The notes: generated by a model not told the origin, from the sequence alone. Positions 43,366 through 55,878 are shown, counted from the first letter of the stretch. The stretch is DNA of 64,000 nucleotides from Zingiber officinale (GCF_018446385.1 NC_056001.1:9356672-9420671), one strand, 5' to 3'. Numbers and translations: made by a program.

Positions 43366-44814
43366 ATGGCCGGACCAAGCATCGTCCCACCAAAATTCGA
43401 GGAGAACTTCGCAGACTGGAAGCGTCGTATGGAGGTATTCCTAAAAACAGATTTTGAAATTCGATTTATTATGAAATATGATTTTGTAGCTCCAATAGAT
43501 AAAGATGGAAAAGAAAAAGAAGAGAGCCATTGGACAAAGAAGGAGCAGAATGAGTCGGTAGCAAACAGCCGTGCGGAACATCACCTGCTGAGCGTGTTAC
43601 CGCCTCAAGAGGTCAACCGCATCGGAAACTATTTATCTGCTAAAGAACTTTGGGAGAAGTTCTTGGAACTCCACGAAGGCACGTCCGAAGCAAAGCTCGC
43701 TAGAAGGGACATCCTCCGCAACAAACTGATGAACATCCGTCTGGAGAAAGGTGAGAAAGTAGCTGGTTTACACGCAAAGGTAAAAGAACTAGTTACTGGT
43801 CTCGAGAACCTCGGTGAAACGATAACAAATCGGGACACTATACGATACGCGCTCAACGCGTTTCCAAGAACTCCGGAATGGACATCAATCGTCGACGCCT
43901 ACTACATCTCAAAAGACCTGGAGGTAAGCACTTTAGAAGAGTTGTTTTCTACTCTTGAATTGCATGAAACCAGGTATGCAGGAACGACAAAGGATACAAC
44001 CCAGACTATGGCGCTGAACGTAACCCAGAAGGATGAACTCGAGTCAGACTCCGAAGACGATCAAGAAGCATACATGGTAAGAAATTTTAAAAAGTTTTTT
44101 AGATCTAATAAATTTAAAATGCAGAATAAGAGGAATCAAAAAGGTGGAAGAAAGGTGCGGTGCTACCAGTGTCAGAAGGAGGGACACCTAAGAGAAGATT
44201 GCCCAGAACTCAAGAAGGCCAAAAGGAAGTCTCCCAAGAAACACAACCTAAAAGCAACTTGGGACGACACTTCTTCATCCGAATCAAAAGCTCAAGAATA
44301 TGCCGGAATAGCACTAATAGCAAGCTACGATAGACAAAGTATATCAGAACCTAGCATCGATGAAGGGGGAGCGACCTCGGATAAAAGCAGTGAAGCAGGG
44401 GGAGATTCAGGCTTCAAGTCCGATATGGTAAGTGAGGTATGCCTCTTACCCCCTGATCAACTTTATTCTGGCATTAAGGCAATGACGAAATCCATGTATA
44501 AATTAGAAAATGAAAATATCAAATTAAAAAATGAAATTTTGGAAACAAAAAGAATTTTAGCAAAATCATGTCTTATAGAGGATTTTGATAAATTGAAAAT
44601 TGAAAATGAAAAACTAAAAGAAGAAATAGAAAGATTGAAAAAATATAAAAGTTCAAATATTTCTACTTTTAGCAATTATAGAGGTTTAAATTGGTATTAT
44701 AGATTTCATCAAAGTCAAATTAGAAATATATCAAAAATCTATGTACCTAGGAAATACTTGGTTAACCCTGTAGGTAGGAATCTCTACTGGGTTCCAAAAA
44801 CCTGTTTAAACTAA
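43366..44814 (+). CDS. Copia-type gag protein (482 aa), intact
   Basis: The start ATG lies 44 bases after the primer site and opens MAGPSIVPPKFEENFADWKR. A UBN2-like capsid region spans about residues 15-205 (LSAKELWEKFLELHEGTSEA, ITNRDTIRYALNAFP, ISKDLEVSTLEELF). One CCHC knuckle, CYQCQKEGHLREDC, is at 267-280. An acidic/Ser linker follows, then a predicted coiled coil (ENEKLKEEIERLKK) and the end NPVGRNLYWVPKTCLN. The protein would form virus-like particles and bind RNA, but no protease or polymerase follows. The frame is uninterrupted, unlike family A's gag, so it may still be expressed. Confidence 0.93.
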   Translation: MAGPSIVPPKFEENFADWKRRMEVFLKTDFEIRFIMKYDFVAPIDKDGKEKEESHWTKKEQNESVANSRAEHHLLSVLPPQEVNRIGNYLSAKELWEKFLELHEGTSEAKLARRDILRNKLMNIRLEKGEKVAGLHAKVKELVTGLENLGETITNRDTIRYALNAFPRTPEWTSIVDAYYISKDLEVSTLEELFSTLELHETRYAGTTKDTTQTMALNVTQKDELESDSEDDQEAYMVRNFKKFFRSNKFKMQNKRNQKGGRKVRCYQCQKEGHLREDCPELKKAKRKSPKKHNLKATWDDTSSSESKAQEYAGIALIASYDRQSISEPSIDEGGATSDKSSEAGGDSGFKSDMVSEVCLLPPDQLYSGIKAMTKSMYKLENENIKLKNEILETKRILAKSCLIEDFDKLKIENEKLKEEIERLKKYKSSNISTFSNYRGLNWYYRFHQSQIRNISKIYVPRKYLVNPVGRNLYWVPKTCLN

Positions 44815-45725
44815 AATTAGACTTAGCATTTTCAACAAGGAAATTAAACGACTAATTTCATTATGAGGCTTTGTCTAAGGAAGTGGTTGTTGCTCCAATA
44901 ACCAAGAAGGCCTAGTGCCTCGCCACGACCTGGAAGCCAAGTATCGAAATGAAAAATTTAATTGACTAACTGAAAAAGCATTAATTTAATTTACCTAATG
45001 CTTTAAAAGAGTTATTCAATTTGTGTTAGAAAATATTTAAAATTAATTTATAAATAAAAAAAAATTGGAAAATAATTTTTTTTAATTGACTTAGAAAATT
45101 TCTGAAAATTATTGACTTAGATATTTTTTAACTTAGGAATTTTTCTATGAATATTGTCTTAGACATTTTTCTTTGAAAATTGCCTTAGAAATCTTTTATG
45201 AAAAATAACTTAAAAATTTTTCTGTATATTGACTTAGAATTTTTTTTAAACTAGATATTCTCTTTTGAAACATTACCTTAGAAATTAATATTAATTATCT
45301 TAGAAATTTTTATGAAAATTGACTTAGAAATTTTTTGAGTTATCTTAGAATTTTTTTTATATTGCCTTATAATTTTTTTCTTAAAATTGACTTAAATTGT
45401 TTTATTAGAAATTTTTTTTGGGAATGCTGAGATAAGTTTTAAACTTAAATTTTTAACACTTATGACTGTTCTTATCTGAAACAATTCTAAAGAGTGTCTT
45501 TACTAAATATTTTACACTTAAAAGTTCTTGTTTGAATTTACCTTAGACTTTTTTATAACCCCAATTTTTATGTGATCAAAGGGGGAGAAGTATGTTAAGT
45601 CTAGGGGGAGGTACTATATAATTTTTCAATTGAAAAATATTTGGACTTATCTTAATATAAATTGTTTTTATTGCATATGGTTACCCTAACTTAACTTGGG
45701 TTGCTCACATCAAAAAGGGGGAGAT
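44815..45725 (+). other. Non-coding 3' interior of family B element
   Basis: AT-rich, with many decayed repeats of the form ttagaaatttttatgaaaattgac and two agggggag purine blocks (45579, 45604) before the final purine tract. No coding sequence was found. Confidence 0.7.
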
Positions 45726-46619
45726 TGTTGGAACCCCAAGGTGTTTTGATGTGATCAAACAAGCTAAGTTAGGTCCTACGTTTGTTTAACCCTTGTGTCT
45801 AAGTGTGCAGGAGCTTAGGAACACAGGAAGTCGAGCGGAAGACACGGCTAGCGAGAAAGACGGCACGGGAGAGAGCCGACGGGCTCGGTGCGTCTGAGGG
45901 ACGAGGTGTCCGCGGAAGAGTACACCGGTGGACGAGAAGAGCGTTCGCGGCGCTCGAGGGACGAGAAACCGGGAAGGAAGGCCGGAACATGGGTTCGGGT
46001 GAGCCCTATTCCGGAAGGCCGAGATCACCCAAGCTAACGGAGCCGGAGCGAACAGACCCGGACTGAAACGAGCTAAACCGGAGTAGTAGAATTGGACCAC
46101 AAAAAGTCAACAAAGTTGACTTAAGGGGTCCGGGCGCTCGGAATCATTCCGGGCGCCCCGGGCACTATTGAGGGTCCGGGCGCCCGGAGCTGACTTTTGA
46201 CCAGGATCGCGTCAAACGCGATCTGATCGTTGGGGATAGAATTTTATCCCCTCCAGGGCGCCCGGAACTCCTTCCAGGCGCCCAGACCAGTACTATAAAT
46301 ATAGTACTGGTCTGCACATTCAGTTCAACTCACTTGTAATCAATTATTTCTGTGCTTTCAGTTGTGTTCTTTTCATTGTGCTGTCAACGTTGTAAAGAGG
46401 CTTCTCCGACTAGAGGAGATCATAGTGCGCTTACTTTCCTTGGATTAGCAATCCTCTGATTGCAAACCAAGTAAATCTCTGGTGTATGATTTCTTTACTT
46501 AGTCTCTCCTTTTTATTACAAGTGTTTATGTTATATAGTTGAAATCCGAGAAAGGTTTGAGTTTAATTTTGTAGGGCAATTCACCCCTCCCCTCTTGCTG
46601 GCCTCCAAAGGGACCAACA
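45726..46619 (+). repeat. 3' LTR of family B element
   Basis: Same start and end as the 5' LTR. The palindrome array is shorter (one ccgggcgcccgg pair is missing near 46175), and about 15 bases (gaggctgctcgagga-like) are missing near 45980. The TATA palindrome (46286-46311) is intact. Confidence 0.95.
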
Positions 46620-46624
46620 AGAAC

Positions 46625-48637
46625 CTACGCTGCTCCCTCATAGGGCAGGATTATGATTCATCGTCAAAATCTTGCCAACCCTCAATAGGGTAACAAATCT
46701 ATCACTGATTATATACAAGACATCAAAAGAAATATTGACGCTCCTGCACTTATGAATGTCAAAGTTGACATTGATGAGCTTTCCATTCGTGTCCTGAATG
46801 GTCTTAGCCAAGATTACTACAATATCTCACATGCTCTGTAAATTCGTGATGCCCCTATTACCTTTGATGAGATATTCGAGCAGCTCCTCAGCTATGAAGC
46901 CTAGTAAAAGTCTTGACATCATTTCCATCTTTGATGCCAATGATTACTCTTGTGGCTCTAGCAAGGAATTCTCATAATCGGCATTCAAACTATCGTGGTG
47001 GTCGCCAACAAGTTCCACCGATGTCCCATCAATCACACCTATCTACTCTTGGGTTGTCTGCGCGCCCTCCTGCACATCAGCTGTGTCCAGTCCCAATCGT
47101 TATCTTGGGCGCTGTCAGATCTCGGTGTCTAAGGTCACTTTACGCGCTAGTGTGATCATATGACTACCTCTATGCTTGCTTTACTTCCGCCAACTCCTCG
47201 GCGTGCTCCGCGTCCGATGTATAGTACACCGTTTACACACACTGCTGTTCATATTACACCTCCGTCTAATTCTCGGGAATGAGTGGTTGACTCTAGCACC
47301 TCTTATCATGTCACTACTGATCTCACTATTCTTTCATTGCATGAGCCTTATTTTGGAAATGATAGCGTCGTCATTGGTGATGGTTCTGGACTACCCATTA
47401 CACACACTAGTTCTTTTTTTTTCTCCACTCCATCTTTCCCTTTAGTTTTCTCTAATATTTTATTTGTGCCACCTATATCAAAAAATTTGATTTATGTCGC
47501 TGTGCTACTAATCCTATTACATTTCTTTTTTTTTTATTCCTATTTTCAGGTGTTGGATCGTCATACGGGAGTGACACTGGTTAGTGGGGTCCATAGAAAG
47601 GGTGTCTATTCTTGGCCAAAATTTACGTCTACGCTATCATCCCCTTTCGTCTTTTCTGTGTCTGTTTCGTCATCTATTTCCTTATGGCAAAGTCATTTAA
47701 GTCATCCGTCATTAGGTGTTTTGCAACGTTTTTTGTTATCCTTGGATCTTTCGTTTTCTGCAGATACTTTGTCTAATTTTTCATACACTTCGTGCAATAT
47801 TAACAAGAGTCATAAATTTCCCTTTCATGAATCTAGTATTTCGTCTCGTGCTTCTTTGGATATTATCTTTTCTAATGTTTGAACATCTCCTATATCATCA
47901 TTTGATAGACTCAAGTATTATGTTATCTTTGTTGATCATTTTACAAAGTATATATGGATTTATCCCTTACGCAAAAATCGGATGTATACTCTACCTTTAT
48001 TACATTCAAAACTCTTGTTGAAAATCGGTTCTCGATGACTATCGAAACACTCTTTATTGACAATGGAGGTGCATTTTTAGCTCTTCGCTTCTTTCTTACT
48101 ACTTATGGTATTAGTCACCTTACCATTGCTGCACACATTCTTGAACACAATGGATACTCTGAAAGTCGTTATCGTCATATTATGGAAACTTGTCAGAGCA
48201 TATCTTACACTCAATTTCTAGCCTTATGCCTTTGCTGTGACAGTCCATTTGATTAACCGCATGTCTAAGGTCGATTTTTCCCATATGTCCTCTTTTGAAA
48301 AAATTATTCACCACTATTCTCAATTTTTCTAAACTTCGAGTTTTCAGGTGTCTATACTTTCCGTGGCTGTGCCCATACTCTCATCATAAGCTTGATTCCA
48401 AATCAACTTCTTATGTCTTCCTTGGTTATTCTCTCACCCAAAGTGTCTTCTTGTGCTATGATGTCACTCTCAAAAGAGTGTTTGTATCTCGTCATGTTAA
48501 ATTTGTGGAGCATGTTTTTCCATTTTCCATCACCTCCTCCTTGGATTCCACAGTAATAGACATCGACTCTAAGCTCTCTGCCGCACCAGTCCTCTCATGG
48601 GACCCTCCGGCATCGGTTCCATAATCTGCCACTAGCT
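46625..48637 (+). pseudogene. Copia gag-pol remnant of the outer element
   Basis: In broken frames: gag tail (ITDYIQDIKRNIDA..., VLNGLSQDYYNI) at 46690-46900; protease start VDSSTSYHVT (active-site DSS/T motif altered from DSGA) at 47286; pre-integrase segment (QVLDRHTGVTLVSGVHRKGV, WQSHLSHPSLGVLQR); integrase pieces (FIDNGGAFLALRFFL, HNGYSESRYRHI) at 47950-48250; and the integrase C-terminal segment (SYVFLGYS, YDVTLKRVFVSRHVKF) at 48300-48540. Stops and frameshifts are frequent. Reverse transcriptase and RNase H are absent. The gag start lies at 37807 and its continuation at 42028 (FNVNTQARLKFTTSNYSA then a stop). Confidence 0.88.
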
Positions 48638-48741
48638 GTTTATTTGTTTTATAGTATTTTATATATTTTCCTATTTTTCACTTGTAATGATATTTATATA
48701 TCATATATTATCATTAATAAAGTGCATGAATTCTATCGTCA
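48638..48741 (+). repeat. 3' LTR of outer Copia, internally deleted
   Basis: It starts tgtttatttg and ends attctatcgtca, and matches the last part of the 5' LTR (37481-37727) but lacks the three tandem repeats. Confidence 0.8.
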
Positions 48742-48937
48742 ACCGTTTGATTGGTTATTAAACTTGATAATTTAAATTTATTTATTTATTTTATTTTATT
48801 ATTTATTTAGTATATTGAAAAAAATTTTATTAATGAATATGATTAATATTTATGAGTATTGTTTATGAATATCAAACAAAATGAATACATATGTTCAAAA
48901 TTATTTATTTAATTTAACAAATTATTCAATCTTTTTT

Positions 48938-48971
<34 letters not shown>

Positions 48972-49480
48972 TTTTTAATGAATATAAATAAATTTTTATT
49001 AATCCAACCATTAAATTTAGTCTGTGTGATACATTCCTCCTCGCAAGGATCTGTCCAGTCGCGACGACCACTACGGGAAGAAAGTTAGGTGGTTGTACTT
49101 GTAACAGGATCGGCGTTCAAGAGCAACCTACTATCTGTTTCTTTAAATGCGATGACGACGACGGACAGTGAGGTCTTTAATGATGACACCGATGAATGCA
49201 TTTATTGATTGACCTCGCAGCCTCATTTTCTGATTTCAGTCCCTTTTAGGATTATCGCAGCCTCATTTTCTGATTTCAGTCCCTTTTTCGATCAACCACT
49301 TTCTCTGTTGGTGAAATCTCAGAAGCTTTCAGATTAATTAACTAGTGAATGTTGTCCAACTACAGTTAGTTAGCCTAACTATTAGGATAGAAAAAAACTG
49401 CTCTGCAGATTCTCTCCTACTCTCCTTTCAGCTCTTTATATGTTCGCTATATTCAGAAGACAATATTCCACACTGCAGAA
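48742..49480. other. Intergenic region upstream of the GDSL gene
   Basis: It contains a (TA)n microsatellite at 48945-48971 and a direct duplication of about 32 bases beginning tcgcagcctcattttctgat (49215 and 49255). Ttatatg at about 49436-49442 is a weak TATA candidate close to the start codon. No other gene seen. Confidence 0.5.
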
Positions 49481-50719
49481 ATGGCTCTGAACATGTTGCA
49501 CTGTCTTCTCTCGGCACTAATCCTGCTCCATTATTCCTCCGGAGCTGGTGCCAAGATCCCAGCTCTCGTCATCTTCGGCGATTCCTCAGTCGATGCCGGA
49601 AACAACGATTACTTGTCCACCATTGCCAAGAGCAACTTCAAGCCCTACGGCCGCGACTTCAAGGACGGAGTGGCCACCGGCCGGTTCTCCAACGGCCGCC
49701 TCGCCACCGACTTCCTCTCGCAAGACTTTGGCCTCCCACAGTACATCCCTCCCTACCTTGATCCAACTGTGACCATTGAAGACTTCGCCTCCGGCGTCTG
49801 CTTTGCCTCTGCGGCTACGGGTTACGACAATGCGACCTCTGATGTGCTTGTGAGTTACTGCTTTTTCTTTACTCTAATCATTTGAGCATGCACTTAACAT
49901 CCTTTGTGTGTGTGTGTGTGATTGCTAGTCTGTTCTACCTCTATGGAAACAACTGGAGTACTTCAAAGAGTACCAGAGCAAGCTGAAGAGCTTGCAAGGT
50001 GAGGCAAAAGCACAAGAAACACTAAGTGAGTCCCTTTACATCATCAGCTTGGGAACCAACGATTTCCTGGAGAACTACTACTCGTCCTCCACCAGCCGGT
50101 CATCGGAGTTCCCCGTCGACAAGTACGAGGACTACCTCGTCGGCATCGCGCACGACTTCGTCACCAGCATCTACAACCTCGGGGCTCGCAAAGTGAACAT
50201 CGCCGGCGTTCCTCCGATGGGGTGCTTGCCGTTGGAGAGGGCGATGAATCTGCTGGGATCGGAGCCGTGCAACCACGAGCACAACCAGGTGGCCGCCGAC
50301 TTCAACTCCAAACTCCAGAGCATGATGCTGCCGCTTAGCAAAGAATTGCACGAGATCAAGCTGGTGTACAGCGATCTGTACACACTGTTCATGGACGTCG
50401 TCAAGGATCCATCATCGTATGGTGAGTGATCATGAGCATATATAAATTGATTTGATCATGAACACTCACCGTGATCTACAATTTTACCCCTCTTTAATTT
50501 ACATGATTAATATTATTAATTACAGGATTTGAGAACGCAGAGTCAGGGTGCTGTGCCACTGGATATTTTGAGATGGGATATATGTGCAATGGATTGAATT
50601 CCTTCACTTGCCAAGACGCTAACAAGTACGTGTTCTGGGATGCCTTCCATCCGACGGAGAAGATGAACCACCTCATCGCCGATCGTCTCATGAACACCAC
50701 CTTCTACGTCTTCTTGTAG
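49481..50719 (+). CDS. GDSL-type esterase/lipase
   Basis: Three exons (49481-49849, 49929-50421, 50526-50719), all with GT-AG introns of 79 and 104 bases, give a 351-residue protein, the normal length for the plant family. A signal peptide (ALNMLHCLLSALILLHYSSG) precedes the block I motif FGDSSVDAGNN carrying the nucleophile Ser; Ser replaces the usual Leu after it, as in many members. Block III is GTNDFLENYY and block V is FWDAFHPTE with the catalytic Asp and His. Conserved VPPMGCLPLER is present. Intron 1 ends after a (GT)n run (49904-49920). Such enzymes hydrolyse esters, often of lipids or cell-wall components, usually outside the cell; the substrate cannot be inferred. All motifs look intact. 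Confidence 0.95.
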
Positions 50720-53600
50720 CTTATTTTTTCCTTGAACAAAAATGTGCCTTGCGTACGTAAAAAATATTGTTGCCATGTAAAATAGTAATTACTATTGCAA
50801 TTGATTCTTGATGTGCTACTAAACACCAAATATGGGCCAGCATGAGTACCTAATTGAGAGGAAGTTAACCTGAACATGACATTTTATTAATGTGGTCAGT
50901 CTTGCCAGGTCATCGGCTTATCATATTCATATCCCCAAGTCAGTCGCAAACATTTGCTCAGAAGATTATATTTTTAAAATCTCATAGCTCAGTGATTTTC
51001 CCAGAAGTCTAATAGTTTGTGTGCAGTTTTAACTGAAAAATTCCCTGCAAAACAAGACTAAATTTGAGGAAGATCTAAACACTTTAGTAATGCAAACAGA
51101 AGATTATTCCAAATGACATACATGGTCACAATTCAGGGACTTTTCAAAGAGTATTATTGCATTACACTTTTATTATTTAAATTTGTAGTATTATAAAAAT
51201 GTTATTTAATTTAATAAATTGTTATTAAGAGTATGTTTACAGTTTTGATAGATTTTAAAAATTTATATTAAAATAATTAAAATATTAAATTCTTAACCTA
51301 TTTTTAGAATTTATTTATACAGTGTATATCCTCAGATCGATCCATGGAAAAAATGAGTGTATACTAATCTATTAAAAATTTCAATTAAATAAATAAGAAA
51401 ACAATTTTTTTTAGATTTCCCTCCCGAACAAGCTATTGCTATTCATTAAAGTTTATATATATATATAACAATTATTATAAAATTATGCGGTCAATTCATA
51501 AAAATCACGTGTTGAAGTTTCTAGTGGGAATATCCAAGATAGAAATCCTGCCAAATAAGAAATTAAAATTTTGAATTTCATTTCTTTAGTTTATTATATA
51601 TAGGGATATTTTTTTAAAAACATAGTTTAAATAACCCATAGTCAAAATTAACTATGAAGTTAGATATTACAATCAATTACTTTCGTCGGAATGGAAGTTA
51701 ATAAATATATATTATTATATCATGTGAGTTTTTAGGATTTTCTTTTTAGAATAAAGGTGATGAAATTAAAAATTTCCTAGCAGTTAATATTATATAAATA
51801 TTTTATTTTTATGATCTTGGTGGGACGTTTCGTTTGTTCGGACTCCTCTACACCACATCGTCCAATGATGTCTAGGTCCAAAATCGGAAGGCCTGAAAAG
51901 TAAACGTCGTCGACTCTATTGGCGTGGCCACTCCAACCTCTAAATTAATTTTAAATTTAGAAAATAACAACGAGCGAAAGAAAAACAAGAAATGACAATG
52001 CTGTGAAATTATAGTTTAGTCACTAACAAATAATCATTCAGGGATGAAATTTTACTAAAAAATATTTCATCCTAAATTTAGGATGAATTTTACGACAAAA
52101 AAGTAAATTATGGCTACTTAGTAACACAATTCACAATGAAAAAGTTTTATTGTAAATCAGCAATAAAATATTTTTTGTCATCAAATTTATTACAATTTAA
52201 GGACGAGAATGAATATTTGTTATAAAATCTACAACGAATAAAAAATTCATCACAATTATTACGACAAAATAGTTATTCATTGCAGATTTTGCGACGAAAG
52301 AGTTATTCATTACAGATTTTACAACTAATATTGAATTCGTTGCAAATAAGGATAGAGCCAGATTCAAAAGTATCTCTAGTTTATCGTCGATTATAATTAA
52401 TATCATAAATTAATAAATAAATAAAATAAAAACTCACGTGAATATTAGTTTTCTAAAAATATGTATTAAAAGTATTTAACATTTAATACATTTAAAATCA
52501 TTAAAAAAATACCATTGAAATTGTGCTCTAGATTTTTCTTAGAACCAATAATATTAGAATCAAACTCATAATTGTTATCTCGTTATCAATATAAATAACT
52601 ATAAAATCTACTAAAAATACTTTTTTATCTTGTTACGAAGAATTATTTTAATAAGTTTCATAATTAAAAATATTGTCCATGGTTGCTGTAGAAATGAGAA
52701 GAGTTAAAGAATTAACCTGTAAATTAAATAAATATATTAGATTCAGTATATAAATAAATGATATAATTATAATTATCAAATATCACAATCAATGAATTAT
52801 TTTCTTAAAAGTCACAACAATAAGATTTTAGGCCAAAAATCTAAATTTGGAAATTCATAAACATCGTCTCCAAATATCATCGCAACTCAAATAATCACAA
52901 CTAAATATTTGACATAATTTTAGAGTTATCAGATTTTACCTTAAAGTCGTACAATTTCATAATCTATAATAATAAACCAATCAATAAACAATATTAACTT
53001 TGAATGAGTTGAATATCAAACTAAATCAAATGAATAAAATTCTCACTCACGGTCGCTCACAAATCGAGCAATACATGCTGGAATCATGCTTCAAAACTCT
53101 TAAAATCATAGTTAAATTGAGCATGCAAATTTCTAACAATCAATCGTCTGAAAAAACGGAAACCAAAGATCTAGAATTGAATTGAAAATCAATTTGAGTC
53201 ATAATAAAGTGGTCACACGGTAGTTTTGCTAAAATTATCATCGAAAACTTGAACGGAGTCGATGGTCATGACCGGGTTTAGTCAGGAATTTTCCTAGGGT
53301 TCACATATATACATCCCATAACCCAAATTCTAGAAAATCACTGACGAAAATTAATGAAAGAAATCGAAGGAGAGCAGCTCACGTATGACTTGCATGAATT
53401 AAGATTTGTTTTTCACTATTTCTTACTAAATATTCTAATTCAAACTTTTTCTGATAGTTTTTTTTTGTGGTAATTGGTTGGAAATTGGAGTGGGGAGGGA
53501 GATAATAGAAAGAGTCAGTAGCGCAGTATCTACACAAAAAATTAAAAGGGTGCTAGATAAAAATTTAAGATAATGTAGCTCCCGAAAGCCACGTAGTCTT
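50720..53600. other. Intergenic DNA, mostly unrecognised
   Basis: AT-rich sequence downstream of the GDSL gene. Apart from the repeat-rich patch at 52000-52345, no transposon ends or exons were found. Short frames (for example 53000-53185) have no recognisable features. Confidence 0.4.
52000..52345. repeat. Short-word repeat patch (possible transposon end)
   Basis: Words such as acaacgaataaaaaattcat, ttattcattgcagattttgc and gacgaaagagttattcatta recur in both orientations over about 350 bases. The pattern is like CACTA subterminal repeats but no CACTA terminus was found beside it. Confidence 0.4.
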
Positions 53601-53639
53601 GCTAATGACAAAGAAGGTCATGAAATTTAAAGAAATTGA

Positions 53640-55878
53640 TAAATGCCACTACACTTCCAGATGCTTTGGTCCCTCTCATTACCGGTAAACATGTGTTGTC
53701 AACCAAACAAAGAAACCTCCAGGTCTAAGAATCCTATTGAGCTCCCGTGGCTTCCCACCTGCATTAACATAGTTCAGATATAAAATTGAGGATAAACATT
53801 ACTCTACAAAAATAAAAGAATTGACTAAAATATAACAGGTAGCATCTGCATCCCAATGGACTATACAGAGTGAACACTGAATCAGATCAAATACATTGTT
53901 AGGAAATGACAGCTTGTGAGTTCCAATTACTGATAAAAAGACTGGAATACCACACTCTAATGCAAATTGTATCGGACCCTATCCCTTAAATATCCACCAA
54001 AGCTTGCAACACCACAACCAACATCAAGGACCCCTTGTGTGCCCTCCCCCATTGATGGCTAGAAGATTCTGGTCAAATTTACTAGTTTAGACAAATCTAT
54101 CAATTATCAGATTGAGAATCCCATTAAAAATCAGTTTTAGAAAAATCAAAGTGGCATATATGCTTATTACAATTTGAGAACTTATTTAAAAAATGATTAA
54201 AAATCAAAGAAAAATATAAATTTTTTTAACTTGAATGTAGTTTTACAAAAGATCATTGCACATTTTCAGGAATGGTTTCCCATATCTAAGATGATTTAGT
54301 GATGATGACATTAAAAAAATTAATGTTACCAACACAAGGATAACAAATTTCTTTTCATCTACCAAAGACAAGGTTTGTTGCTACCTTTGGAGGTTGATAT
54401 CCAATACTGCCTAAGATTGGATAAAATTGATAGTCTATTTAATGAAAATAGAGTTCATCTCAAATGAGTCATTGGAGAAGAGTGAAGACATAATATTAAA
54501 AAAATACAAGATACTAGAATGTATTCCCACCCAGGACAATCAACAATGGATAATCTTGCAATGAAAATTTATCAAAAATTTAGAATTAATAAAGAGCATT
54601 GTACATTTTAAATAAAGTAACACAAACAGAATGGAACAGGGCATGCATTCATGTTCATTACACAATAATATCAAACGGTAAGCCTTAGGTCACAAGTGCT
54701 AATTGAACCAATTAAAAGCAAAATTCCACTGACTCTAGAGAAAAAAATAATCAAACGAGAAACCCATAATTATAGAAGGAATAGCATCTTGGCGTCTAAT
54801 ACAGGCATGTCCAGCAATTTATTTGATTGAAATCAACAACAGAATATCAAAATAGCTGAGAATACTTACTTGCTCGATGAACTTGATGTATTTAGAAACA
54901 CCATCTTTAAATTGAGTTCCACTATGAAGGAAAACCAAGTAATCACCTCCGTACTCAGTTTTGGTCTTTCTTATATTCAACGAGTTTGGTGTGAGGAACA
55001 TTATCATACCAAATCTGTTGACTGCAAAATAGAGAATTTAGGAAGACCAAATGAATGACAGACAAAGCTCCAAAGCAACCAAAATATCATCTGATAGCAA
55101 GCAGAATACTTCCGTCATTTTCCCTTCTATTTTCACACTTATCAAAGTTCCATGGATGTGATCTCTAAAATACTGAGTCAACACGATTACACGAAGTTCA
55201 AAAAAGTTTCCAATAAGTTCAAAATTCAAGGCTGAATATTTTAAAAAATGAATGAAAAATTTATAGAGGGCAAGGTGATTTTCAATGTACGATTGGTGAA
55301 GAGTAGCAACAAGGAAAATAAGAAATCAACTACTAACGTACACTCAACGTATCTCGAAGGAAACAATGTGAGATAATCATACTCGACAGATGCTAACTTA
55401 TCATACCATATTCTTCTCAAAGTGGTAGCACGTTCCTCCTTTACAGATCAGTACGAGTCAACACGGGAATCGGAAGCAACGAGAAACTAGCTAGGACAAT
55501 CATCAGGGGTAATCAGATACATTGCGACCATCAATGAGAGAATTGGGGAAAATGAAAACCATAGCCGGCTTACCCAAGAATCAATCTCACCATGTCTCTG
55601 CTCTTGGGCCATGGAACCGACACCTTGTACCTCCACGGTAGCGACACAAGACACCTAAGGATAGGCTTGGGGCAATGCTGCTCCCGGTGCTCTATGTGTT
55701 GTTGTGACTTGAGCTTCTTGATGGCCTTCCAATTATCCAGGTACGGAATGTAGTCGGAGGCTTGGAACGTCTTACCACACTTACAAACCTCCCATTTGAT
55801 ATTCACTTCCTCTTCACCCCCGCTGTCTCCGCTACCCTCCTCATCCGCCGCATCTCTATTGTCGTCGTCCACCTCCAT
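53640..55878 (-). pseudogene. PMT-type (QUA2-like) methyltransferase pseudogene
   Basis: Exons on the minus strand: 55878-55591, with KWEVCKCGKTFQASDYIPYL, DNWKAIKKLKS, HREQHCP and VSVPWPKSRDM and a GTGAGA donor; 55014-54870, with WYDNVPHTKLVEYKKDQN then a stop where Trp is expected, a frameshift, and GTQFKDGVSKYIKFIEQ; about 54055-53843, with VLDVGCGVASFGGYL, a ~50-base deletion, and QFALECGIPVFLSVIGTHKL; and 53758 to about 53640, with ELNRILRPGGFFVW. This order matches plant putative methyltransferases of the PMT24-26 group, Golgi enzymes linked to pectin methylation. The SAM-binding DVGCG motif survives, but stops, frameshifts and a deletion break the frame, and the N-terminal membrane anchor and C-terminal half are missing. 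Introns are kept, so it arose by DNA duplication or decay in place. Confidence 0.88.

Larger units (their letters stand above)
42374..46624 (+). mobile_element. Gag-only Copia LTR retrotransposon (family B), intact ends
   Basis: LTRs 42379-43308 and 45726-46619 both start tgttggaacccc and end gggaccaaca. They are flanked by the perfect duplication AGAAC (42374-42378 and 46620-46624). The primer site TGGTATCAGAGC is at 43311-43322, and a purine tract aaaagggggaga precedes the 3' LTR. The 2.4-kb interior has one long intact gag frame and then AT-rich non-coding DNA; there is no pol. The 3' LTR lacks about 36 bases of the palindrome region relative to the 5' LTR, but otherwise the two are very similar, suggesting a recent insertion. 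Confidence 0.95.
37481..48741 (+). mobile_element. Decayed Copia element hosting two nested insertions
   Basis: The 5' LTR (37481-37727) is followed by a TGGTATTAGAGC primer site (37731-37742) and a gag start at 37807. A deleted 3' LTR lies at 48638-48741. The element's own sequence is 37481-37832, 42028-42373 and 46625-48741; the rest is a Gypsy-like insertion and a gag-only Copia. The two insertion sites each show a 5-bp target duplication, which proves the order of events. Reverse transcriptase and RNase H are missing: sequence goes from the end of the integrase region straight to the 3' LTR. No clear target duplication of the outer element was found. Confidence 0.85.

Noticed and set aside
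48945..48971. (TA)n run considered as an insertion site or structural signal
   Set aside because: An ordinary microsatellite; no flanking duplication or element end.
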